NCBI RefSeq assembly: GCF_036898095.1
Contig: NC_090768.1
Coordinates: 50,469,283-50,533,282 of the forward strand
Reading direction: 5' to 3'
Source of the DNA: Palaemon carinicauda
Taxonomy: Eukaryota; Arthropoda; Malacostraca; Decapoda; Palaemonidae
DNA length: 64,000 bases
Both the position numbers and the translations under genes were made by a program. The notes under the pieces were generated by a model, which ran no database searches, was not told where the DNA came from, and saw only the letters and a program-made list of their open reading frames with translations. Positions 26,401 through 38,400 of this stretch are shown in pieces; within the stretch, counting starts at the first letter, position 1; every line of letters starts with the position of its first letter.

Positions 26401-29400
26401 TTAACCCTTTTACCCCCAGGCTATTTGGAACTTTCCAACCCTTAACCCCCAAGGGTTTTTTTTTTTTTTCAAGCACATTTTGCAGTATATTTTTTTTCAA
26501 ATTGCTCTAACAGCCTTAATTTTTGTCATAGAGAGGTCAGGTTGGTCTCATTCTCTTGGAAAATGCCAAAGTTTCTCAAAAAATTATCAAATATGCAAAA
26601 AAAAAAAAAAAAAAAAAAAAAATGTAAATAGCAGTTTTTTATGGGGGTAAAGGGTTGAGTTTTGTGAAACGTACCAGTACGTCCTTTGGGGGTAAAAGGG
26701 TTAATACATTTTATTATTAAAATTCTGTTTTTGATATGACATTTTATAAACTTAAATCTTATGAAATTAGATTCATGATTAACTAAAGAATGGCAAAATT
26801 TTGCAGCCAACGACTAAAAGAGCAAAAATCTCGAATGGATGAGTTTAGTGAGTTTAGGCTCAACGCTTTACAGAATTCTGTTAAGAAGACAAATTATCGC
26901 AAACGTCTTCGACAAGACTATGATCCTGACGAAGAGTACGTACCCTCGATTGACCTATTCCAGGAGCAACAGAAAGTGAAGGTTTGTCTTTAGATGATCA
27001 AATAATTTGTATTTGTGTGGAGTAATTATTTCGTTTTCATTGTAAATTAATACATTGATTGCTGGTTTATATTTGAACTGATTATTGTTTTCAACTTATT
27101 GTTATTGAGGAGTATATACTATTATTGATTAACTTTCAACTTATTGTTATTGAGGGGTATATACTATTATTGATTAACTTTCAACTTATTGTTATTGAGG
27201 GGTATATACTATTATTGATTAACTTTCACCTTATTGTTATTGAGGGGTATATACTATTATTGATTAACTTTCAACTTATTGTTATTGAGGGGTATATACT
27301 ATTATTGATTAACTTTCAACTTAATGTTATTGAGGGGTATACACTATTATTGATTAACCTGCCATGTCATGCTTTTCTTTTAGGAACAGGCATGTCAAAT
27401 CAAAGAACTTGAAATGGAAAATGGTCTTCTCAAAGAAGAATTAGAGGCCATAAAGCTTTCCCAGAAAAAGACAAACGACCAAGCGAACAGAACTAGAGAG
27501 GAAAATTCCAAACTTACTTTCCAGTTGGCACAGCTCACACGATTTCTGGAAAGCACAGAGAAAGAATTGGTAAGTCAAGTTTTATCGTCTTTGTGAGATT
27601 GAAAACCTGGTCACGGGAATTCCATCTTTATGTTGGGAGTATGAGAGGCAAGATTGTATTGAGGTAGGAAATAAACAGCCGACTAATAAAAGATCTAACA
27701 GAGACCATTTTGAATTTGCTGAAAAAAATGGGAATAATGTAATTAGCAATAACTTTAATGTTCTATCGTAGTGGTGTTGGGTAGTTTGTAGCGCTACGGC
27801 CAAGCGTCCTAATTTGCTTATTATCGCTCCAACTGTTATCTTGTATAGAATAAAAACGTTTGGAAATGGTCTACGGATCTTAAATATGTGCTTAAACGCA
27901 CACTTTTATGTTTTTGCCGAAAACCCTAAATTACCTGAAACTTTGTGGCTTGAGTTCTTACTCCGGCCACGAATCTTCTCGCTCCCATAGTAGGTAAGGG
28001 GGGGGGTCCAGGGGGCAAAGCCCCCCTGGGTACGGATACAGCTTTTAGCATAGGTTAGGTGGGTTTTTTAAGTTAGCTTCTCCCGCCAAAATCGATTTTA
28101 GAACGACGGCCACAGTTCAGAATATTCCAGTTTTCTACGAACTCAATTTTAGAATGACGGCCACAGTCCACCCCACTTTATAATATTCCCATTTTCTATG
28201 AATGAAAACGGATCTGGCCGTCACCCTACAAAGACTCCGTGGTGTTATCAAAAGAATATTGAATCGAGAGCATTTCATAATTACTGAAGGAGTTCTAGTA
28301 ACATTAGAATGACTTTTTATGCTCATTTGTTGTCTTAGGAAAACTCCTCTCATCTTCTGGAGTGCTTTGCACAATTAGTTACGCTGGGTAGCACTATAGG
28401 GCACACTAGATGGCATTTATTACCTCTGCCAACGAAGCTGGGAGGCGGTTATGTTTTTGCTCCTGTTTGGCCATTTGTCTGTTTGTGAACAACTTCTGGC
28501 TACAATTTTACTCAAAGAATAGTGAAACTTTCAGGTATTGATAATTATGCCGAAATGTGGAAGTGATTCAATTTTGAAAGTCCTAGGTCAAAGGTCGACC
28601 GAAAAATACGTCTGTCTAAATTAATTCTGGGAAAGGCAAGCTAGGTTTCAAGAAATAAGCCTCCATGATGGAGGTCTGCACTCAGAGTGCTTTTCTAGTT
28701 TTTAATATGTTATCCATCCATATACCAAAGGCACTTCCCCCAATTTTGGGGGGTAGCCGACATCAACAAGAACAAAACAAAAAGGGGACCTCTACTCTCT
28801 ATGTTCCTCCAGCCTAACCAGGGACTCAGCCGAGTTCAGCTGGTACTGCTAGGGTGCCACAGCCCAATCTCCCACATTTCCACCACAGATGAAGCTTCAT
28901 ACTGCTGAGTCCCCTACTGCTGCTACCTCTGTGGTCATCTAAGGCACCGGAGGAAGCAGCAGGGCCTACCGGAACTGCGTCACAATCGCTCGCCATTCAT
29001 TCCTATTTCTAGCACGCTCTCTTGCCTCTCTCACATCTATCCTCCTATCACCCAGAGCTTTCTTCACACCATCCATCCACCCAAACCTTGGCCTTCCTCT
29101 TGTACTTCTCCCATCAACTCTTGCATTCATCACCTTCTTTAGCAGACAGCCATTCTCCATTCTCTCAACATGGCCAAACCACCTCAACACATTCATATCC
29201 ACTCTAGCCGCTAACTCATTTCTTACACCCGTTCTCACCCTCACCACCTTGTTCCTGACCCTATCTACTCGAGATACACCAGCCATACTCCTCAGACACT
29301 TCATCTCAAACACATTCAATTTGTCTCTCCATCATTTTCATTCCCCACAACTCCGATCCATACATCACAGTTGGTACAATCACTTTCTCATATAGAACTC

Positions 29401-32400
29401 TCTTTACATTCATGCCCAACCCTCTATTTTTTACTACTCCCTTAACTGCCCCCAACACTTTGCAACCTTCATTCACTCTCTGACGTACATCTGCTTCCAC
29501 TCCACCATTTGCTGCAACAACAGACCCCAAGTACTTAAACTGATCCACCTCCTCAAGTAACTCTCCATTCAACATGACATTCAACCTTGCACCACCTTCC
29601 CTTCTCGTACATCTCATAACCTTACTCTTACCCACATTAACTCTCAACTTCCTTCTCTCACACACCCTTCCAAATTCTGTCACTAGTCGGTCAAGCTTCT
29701 CTTCTGTGTCTGCTACCAGTACAGTATCATCCGCAAACAACAACTGATTTACCTCCCATTCATGATCATTCTCGTCTACCAGTTTTAATCCTCGTCCAAG
29801 CACTCGAGCATTCACCTCTCTCACCACTCCATCAACATACAAGTTAAACATAATCCATATAGTTTCTTTCCCTGAGTTGTTAGATTTCTCTAACTTCACC
29901 TTGGTCCACTTTAAAAATTTCAAGAACAAGACGTCTCACTTTGGAGCTGCATGTCCTCCCGGGCTCCAATGGTAGGACGTAGTCCCCAGTATCAATAGTA
30001 TTGATTAAATCTAGTTTTGTAATTTTGACTCCATTATTGATTTTAGGAAGATGCAAAGAAGACCATTAAATCATCAACAAGCGAAGACCAAGAGATTCAA
30101 GATCTGCAACGTCGTTTGGAAGAAAGCCAGTCGCAGTTGGCGGACCGAGATAGCGAAATAAAGGTTTGTTTGATCATACAGGAATTGATTATTGTTTTAG
30201 TCTGTTTTCATTACCTTTCATTTTGATTAATTGAATGTCTTTAGCTAACGATGTCTTGGTAATCTTGTAACAAGTGACTGAACTTTAAACCGTAATTTTC
30301 TAAAAAGTTACTGAATTTGAAACCGTAATTTTCTAAAAAGTTACTGAAATTGAAACCGTAATTTTCTAAAAAGTTGCTGAACTTTAAACCGTAATATTCT
30401 AAAAAGTTGCTGAACTTGAAACCGTAATATTCTAACAAGTTACTGAAATTGAAACCGTAATTTTCTTAAAAGTTGCTGAACTTGAAACCGTAATTTTCTA
30501 ACAAGTTGCTGAACTTGAAACCATAATTTTCTAAAAAGTTGCTGAACTTGAAACCGTAATTATCTAAAAAGTTACTGAACTTGAAACCGTAATTATCTAA
30601 AAAGTTACTGAACTTGAAACCGTAATTTTCTAACATGTGCCTGAACATGGAACTGTATTATTTACCTTGCAGGAATTTAAGGAAATGCTTGTTGAAGCTG
30701 CTGAAGAATTCATTATTAAAGAAGAAGAAATTCAGAACATTTCCAAAGCATTGGATAAGAAAGAAACTATTATCACCAATCAGGTATTGTTTTTTTCTTG
30801 TTCTATAAATGTGGATATATATATCAATGTTTTGTTATTATTGTGATATGTTCAAATACTTTGTGGTATTAATATTAACCCTTTTACCCCCAAAGGACGT
30901 ACTGGTACGTTTCACAAAAGCCATCCCTGTACCGGTACGTCCTCGCAAAAAAATTTTATAACATTTTTTTTTTCATATTTTTGATAATTTTTTGAGAAAA
31001 TTTAGACATTTTCCAAGAGAATGAGACCAACCTGACCTCTCTATGACAAAAATTAAGGCTGTTAGAGCAATTTAAAAAAAATATACTGCAAAATGTGCTG
31101 GGAAATAAATAACCCCCTGGGGGTTAAGGGTTGGAAATTTCCAAATAGCCTGGGGGTAAAAGGGTTAAAAACCATATTGTGTTGTAATTTATATTAAGAT
31201 TTTAATTATTTGTTGCAGCTGATGTCCCTGAATGATCTTGAGAGTCAACTGTCCGAAGCAAGAGAAATCCTGAGCCAGCATGCAATGCAACTGGAAGAAA
31301 GAGACCAACACATATCTGAACTTCAAGAACAGCTTTCGGTTCAAGTTAGTGCGCACTTTATAATGAAAGTTTGTCTGGGTGGGTGGGATGTGTTTTTAGG
31401 TCTTACATGTGGGAGGATATTTATTGAAATTCTGTTTACAACCAGTTTTTAACAATCATATACTGTACTGTAGTATCTTCTTTTTTAATTGTTTGGAATA
31501 ATTTATGTCAGTGCCCTTACTTTTTATAGATATTTTTGTTTTACATTTGTTGGTAGTAGGTTGGCCAGGGCACCAGCAGCCCGTTGAGATACTACCGCTA
31601 TAGAGTTATCGGGTCCTTTAGCCAGACAGTACTACATTGGATCCTTCTCTCTGGTTACGGTTCTTTACCTTTGCCTACACATACACCGAATAGTCTGGCC
31701 TATTCTCTACAGATTCTCCTCTTTCCTTATGCACCTGACAACACTTAGATTATCAAACAATTCTTCTTCACACAAGAGGTTAACTACTGCACTGTAATTG
31801 TCCAGTGGCTACTTTCCTCTTGGTAAGGGTAGAAGAGAGACTTTAGCTATGGTAAGCAGCTCCTCTTGGAGGACGACACTCCAAATTCAAACCTTTGTTC
31901 TCTAGTCTTGGGTAGTGCCATAGCCTCTGTACCATGGTCTTCCACTGTCATGGGTTAGAGTTCTCTTGCTTGAGGATACACTTAGGCACACAATTCTATC
32001 TAATTTCTCTTCCTCTTGTTTTAAAGTTTGTTTAGGAAATATTTATTTCAATGTTGCTATTCTTAAAATATTTTTTTTCTTATTTCCTTTCCTCACTGAG
32101 CTATTTTCCGTGTTGGGCCCTGGGCTTATAGTATCCTGCTTTTCCAACTAGGGTTGTAGCTTAGCAGTTAATAATGTTAATAATAATCCTTTTCAGTTTG
32201 ATTGTTATATATACAAAATTATTTCAACCCATTTATTTCTTTGCCTCTTTGAGTGATTGTGTTTCTTTATAATTTATTTTTTCATTCATACGTGTTGTGT
32301 ACATAAAGTGAGTCTTCAGTTTTGGAATGACCCTGGTATTGTATGGTCATTTTTTTATTGATTTCTCTCCTTATTTCCTCTCGTGTAAATGTTTGTACGT

Positions 32401-35400
32401 AAGTGATTTGCTGATAGGAAGAGTAAGTTTGGAATAGATCGATTTGCATACAAGTAATTCCTTGGTGGTTCTTTGCATGATCGGTATCTCAAGCATGAAG
32501 TAGGTTTTGCCTCCTGAGTGAAGATTAGCATTCATTAAGATGAACTATTAGGCTGCATAAGGTTAAGGTACTTGGTTTCAAATTTGCAAATTATGCAATT
32601 TATGCATGATTTTTGGAATGCATTTTGAGGTAGCCTAGTCACATAACTGATAGTTGCTGTGCTTAATGTTGTAGAATACATTGTTTTTTTGTTTTTTTTT
32701 AGAAGATTTGAGTAAAAGATTTGAAAGATAAGTGTACATCCTTCTTTTGAATCATTGTATGAGTTGAAATATTGGTTGTGGTGCACATTGGAAGTGAAGA
32801 ATTTACTTTTTATAAGCTTCATTTACAGCAACTCAAAATCAATAGTTTTTTTGTATGGGCGGATTGTAGCCGCTGGGCAGGTGGTGGTATGTATTTGAAA
32901 TTCTGTAACGCTACGAATATTTATTACCTTTTTCCCCACGTAGAATGTGGAGGATGCTGTTAGCGATACCAAGGAGCTGCGCAGTATTGCAGAGTCTTAC
33001 CAAACACAGGTTTTGATTCTTGAACAGGTAATACTGAAGTACCTGATGTTGCCAATAGAATGTTAATTGCTTATTAAAGTTGTAATTGTTGAGGGCTAAG
33101 GGGACTAAGGGTTCTGATTTTCATGAATTGAGATATTGTGCAACTCAGAAATATTCACTTTTATAAAGTTATGAATTTAGCACGTAGTGTAGATACACAT
33201 TAATTGCTTGCTGCCTGCATGTGCAATTTATAGTTTTCAACGAGTGATTGAAAGTGTTAAGGACTTGAGTTTGTTATATCCCAAGTTGATTTTCAGAACC
33301 TGACTGCTACAGAAAAGGAGCGTAACAAAGCAGAAAAAGAACTGAATGAGATCAGGATTAAGAAACGGCAAATTGAAGAAGACTATTTGAGGTAAGTAAA
33401 TTTTTTTTTTTTTTTAAGATTTTCGCGTGATTATCAGAAAGTGTTTTCAGCTATTGAAGATTTCTATTTAAAGATTGTCCTTGTTTATCTGAGTAAAGTG
33501 CAAAGTGTGTGTTTTTTTGAAGAAAGTGGAAGTACCGTACAGTATTTATATTATTATATATGTGTATGATTACATTTGATAGAGCATTATTCTTAAATGC
33601 ATCGGTGGTAGTTGCCAACTAGTTTTCCAAGTCATTGTAATAAGGTGCCTTTTACTACTGTTCATGCTCTGATCTGGTTGTCACACGTTTAAAGGGCTTT
33701 GCTTCTAATGCTTTGTTTGCAGCTGAGTACATGGTGAAGACTCACTCCAAATAGCCATGACCTTCTTTGTCATCATTTCTCTTGCACCCATCTTTCTTAG
33801 TTTAGAGGACCACCTTTTGTGTCTCATGGAACTACTACTTCATTACCGTGGGAAGAAGTAGAGATTTCAGAATACCTCTAGATTGTTACTTTCTAAATCT
33901 CACTCAAAAGAACAAAACACCAGAGACCACAGTCTCTTCTGGCTCAAGGCAAGTCATTCCTAGAGCCAACGTATCATGAAAGCCGGTGAAATGAAATAAG
34001 ACGGTGTTCTTGTCCGTGATGCTAGAGATCCCTTTAACAAGGGTATGTTACCGTTACCGTTACCGATCCCATATTCCCCCAGGATCGTAGGGGCACAGCA
34101 CGGTGGAACACCGCAATATGAGCCTCCACTTGTCACGGTTGTGTGCGAGTGCCTGGGTCTGGGCGAAGGTTTTTCCTGTCCATTCAGCAATGTTGTTGGG
34201 TATGAATTCCAATTAAAATGCAGGCATCTGGAAACACCAATTTTTATTATTGACTTTATTCTAACATTTATGGGTCTTGATATGCATTCATGGGGAGTGT
34301 AGTTGCACCAAACTGGGTTTTGCTTTAGGGAAGGAATTCATTTATTAATACTGTTCTTCCTATTTCTTTGACCTCTTATCTATTAATGTATGGAAACTTA
34401 AATGAGCAAACCTCCAGAGTTACTGGGGAGTGTTTTTCTTTCCTGAATCAAGCTAGTAAACATCTCACTTAATACTATGTAAAAACTGGTCCTTTACTTA
34501 TGTAACGTGTTACTGAACTTATCAGGTTATAATCATCACTTTAAGCGCACAGCATCTCAATCTTCCCGTTTAAGTTGTGATTTTGCCTTTTGAGTGATGG
34601 GCTTTATATGACACACAAGTTTTTTGTGGAACATCATAATTTTTTTTATATCAATCACTTGTGATAACTTCCCTCAATTTTTTATACCTATCGTCCACCT
34701 GTAATACTTCGCTACAGATCTTGCAGTAAGATAAACTAACTTATAGAGAAAGGAGTCTGGTAATTAAAAGGTACTGGAGCACTAGGTTACTACTTGTCAT
34801 TTTCTGTATTAGACAAGAGTGGACTCCTTTAATGATAATAATGATGGACAAGAGTAGAGTATCCATAGATGTTTAAAGATCACAAATTCTGGCTATTTAT
34901 GAAGCAACTAATTTGGTTTTACCAAAAAAAAATTCACGAACAGGAAAGTGTACCTTGGGGGTAGGGTGATATGTCAGATACCATACTGTGTGATTAGGGA
35001 TATGGTTGAGCCTTGGAATTACCAATTCGTATAGTAATTTCCAATGCTATAAGTGTAATTTCATCAGCTTAACTGCTGCGCATTCCAGTACTGATAGTTA
35101 AAAGTGTTTCTAGCTTTTCAAATGGATGGTCCCATCGCTATGAACCCTGTGGGGGAGGGTTAGTGCCATCAGTTTACTGTCTTTGCATCATTCCTTCGGC
35201 CTCCTGTTGCACTTTTATGTCCTTCTACATTACCTTTATTACCGCTTCCTTTCTATCTTCTTTAAACGGGTTATTGTGGCCTGATTGGTAACGTCTCTGC
35301 CTGGTGTTTGCCAGACGGGGGTTCGAGTCCCGCTCAGACTCGTTAGTGCCATTAGTGTCTGCAACCTTACCATCCTTGTGAGCTAAGGTTGGGGGGTTTG

Positions 35401-38400
35401 GGGGACCCTATAGGTCTATCTTCTGAGTCATCAGTAGCCACTGCCAGGCCCTCTCTGGTCCTAGCTTGGGTGGAGAGGAGGCTTGGGCGCTGATCATATA
35501 ATATATGGTCAGTCTCTAGGGCATTGTCTTGATTGCTAGGGCAATGTCACTGTCCCTTGCCTCTGCCATTCATGAGCGACCTTTAAACCTTTTAATTTTA
35601 ACTTCATCCTATAACTTCTGAGTGTTCCCATAGTTGGACTTGAGTGCTGAATGGCCTTAAAGATCCCATTGCTGTGCTAAATAGTTTGAAATTCATATAT
35701 CCAATCCCATTATTGTGAAAAGTCATGGAATTGTTTAAACTGAATCTTACTGATTATTTTTTTTAAGCTATCTTTAAACTAGATTGATACCTAGATGGAG
35801 AGAAGAGGTGTCTTTAAGTACGGATTCATTAATTTTTGTTTTTCTCAAGAGGGTATACTGCCTAAAAGTCTATCTTTTAATTTCCCATCTGGATTGGTCT
35901 CTGCTTTTAATTTTCTATTCTCCCATTAGTTTCCTTTTATCCTATTGTTTAAATTTAGCCTTTTCTTGGATCAGTTTTCACCTAACAGAGAAGAAAGTTC
36001 TCAGGCAAAACCCATTGGCTTAGAAAGGACTAAACTTTTTGATTAATGATACTAGGTTTTTTTGAGTCTTCACATTACCATATTGGTAACCAGGGCTGAA
36101 ATCCCCAGTGATGGTCTGGAAGTGGACGGCGTTTGCGGCTGCATTAATTTTTTCAATTGTCTTGTTGGCCTCTCTCTTGATCTCTCCGATAGGGTTGTAA
36201 GGAGAGCTTTTCAAACTTGGATAAATCTCACAATATCAGGTCAAGTTTGCTGTGATACTCTTTTTTTGCGCTGAAGGGTAGCGTAGGAATTGAATAGTGT
36301 GCCATTCTTATGTTATTTCGTACTGTTATAAATTGTGGATAATGTGGGAGGGTGGGCTGTGGCACCCTAGCAGTACCAGCTGAACTCGGTTGAGTCCCTT
36401 GTTAGGCTGGGAGGAACGTAGAGAGTAGAGGTCCCCTTTTTTGTTTTTGTTTCATTTGTTGATGTCGGCTACCCCCCAAAATTGTGGGAAGTGCCATGGT
36501 ATATGTATGTATGTATGTATAAATTGTTCATGTTTTTTTACTTATACTTAACACTGTTTCTTTGAACAGAGACAAGAGCAAACTCTTGCTTGAACTTGCT
36601 GGCTTGAAGAGAAATGGCAATAACAATGTGAAATGTGGGGAAGTAGAATCTGCAGAATTACAAGAAGCTTTTGCAAAGATCTCTCAGTTTGAGAGGGAGA
36701 ATGCCACCTTGCAGAATGAAAAGGGTCTCTTGAACAACCAGTTAACGGAAAGTAAGGATCTCTTTGAGCATCTAAAGAAAGCAAATGTACAGCTCGAGAG
36801 TTATCAACGGACCCTTTTAAAAGAAAAAGAGGATCTGGAGAAAGATGTCAATGAGGTTTGTTGCAATTTTTATCTTCCTTAAGTAGATGATAGCACTGTA
36901 ATATTGTTTAGATTATATTCTTGAAACAACATTGTGTACAATTTAGCTTATTGGTATTTCAAAAGAACTATTTTCTTTCAGCTAAGTAAGAAATTGATGG
37001 CTGTGCAAGATGAAAGAATATCAGAACAGTTAGATACTTCTTCCCTCAAATCTAATAATGTCAACATTACTAATCAAGTAAATACTTTGAAGAATGAAAT
37101 TCAGGATAAGGAAGAACTAATCAGATCATTAAATGAAGAATTGTCAAGTCAGAAAATGGTCTGTGCCACTGCTCTAGCTGACAAAGAAGAACTGTCAATT
37201 CTGAATGATGAGTTGTCTGCAAAAGTAGATAGCTTGAAGGAAACTGTTAATTCTTTAGCTTTCGATGAATTCCTCCATGAGCAGACAGAATCGTTAGAAA
37301 AAGAACTAGCAAGGATTAAGGAAGAGCTTAGGAAAGAAAAGGAATTAAATGCGCTACTAAAGGAAAAAGAAGAATTGCTTGCCAAATTAGAAGAGGAAAG
37401 AGAGGAGCTACTTATTAAGATGGAAGAGGAAAAAGAAGAACTGCTCCGCAAGGTGGACGAGGAAAAGGAACGATCCCTTGACGAATTAAATCAGGAGCGT
37501 GAGAAGAATGCTGAAAATATAAGTGTTTTGAAATCAGAGATTGAAGCACTAAACTCAGATCTTGAGGTTGCTAAGCAAACTTTAGAAGAAAAACTCTTTG
37601 AAGATAAGGAACAGCTTAGGTGTGAGTTAGAGAAAAAGGATCAGGAATTAAATTATGAAATAGAGAAGTTAACTGCCAGCGTGGAGAAAGAGAAGGAACT
37701 AAGAGAACACGCTCAGCTCCAGAAACAAGAGGTAGATGAACTTTTGATATCAGTGAGGTCTGAGCTGGAAAAAGTTCAGAGTGAGAGTTATAGATTAAGA
37801 GAGGAAGTTCAGTGTTCTCAGGAGAGACAGTTGAATCAAGGGACTGAAAGGGAAGAGGTTATAATGCAACTGAGGAAAGAAAAGGAGGATCTTAGCTGCA
37901 AATTAAGTGAGCTTGAGAAAACAGTTTCTCAGATGACTGAAGACAAGAGCAATTTGGAATTGAAGTTGGAGAAAGCTGAAAAACAATTAGAAGATGTTAA
38001 AGGTAATATCTAGAATGTTTTTATTATTGAATTTTTCATTCATTCCTTGGAGTCTGTGTCCAAACGTCAATGGTAAAACTCATTCCTGGCATATGTCATC
38101 TGTGCTTAGCAATACTTATATTTTGTCACAAACTGTGTTTTTTTTATGGCTAATACTGGTTCTAGTTCCCTTTTGATGCATAATAGTCGTCCTTTTTTTA
38201 TGTTTAAAAGAGGTATAGGAACAAAATTATAATAACTAAGAAGGGTGCAATCAAATTATTTAACAAACTTTACTTTTCATGAATTTACATGAAGAAAATT
38301 AAACATTTGTAAATTCTTTTTCACTTTCGCGGAAGATACCATTCATTTAAATTTGATCGAGCGATCCATGATTGTCGTGTCCATTTAGAACTTTTTTGCT

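Noticed and set aside
35272..35345. tRNA gene
   Set aside because: A and B boxes are present but the cloverleaf is incomplete and a SINE body follows, so it is a SINE head.
37149..37451. Minus-strand Ser-rich ORF
   Set aside because: It is the antisense shadow of the coiled-coil exon 19 (Glu/Lys codons read as Ser/Phe).
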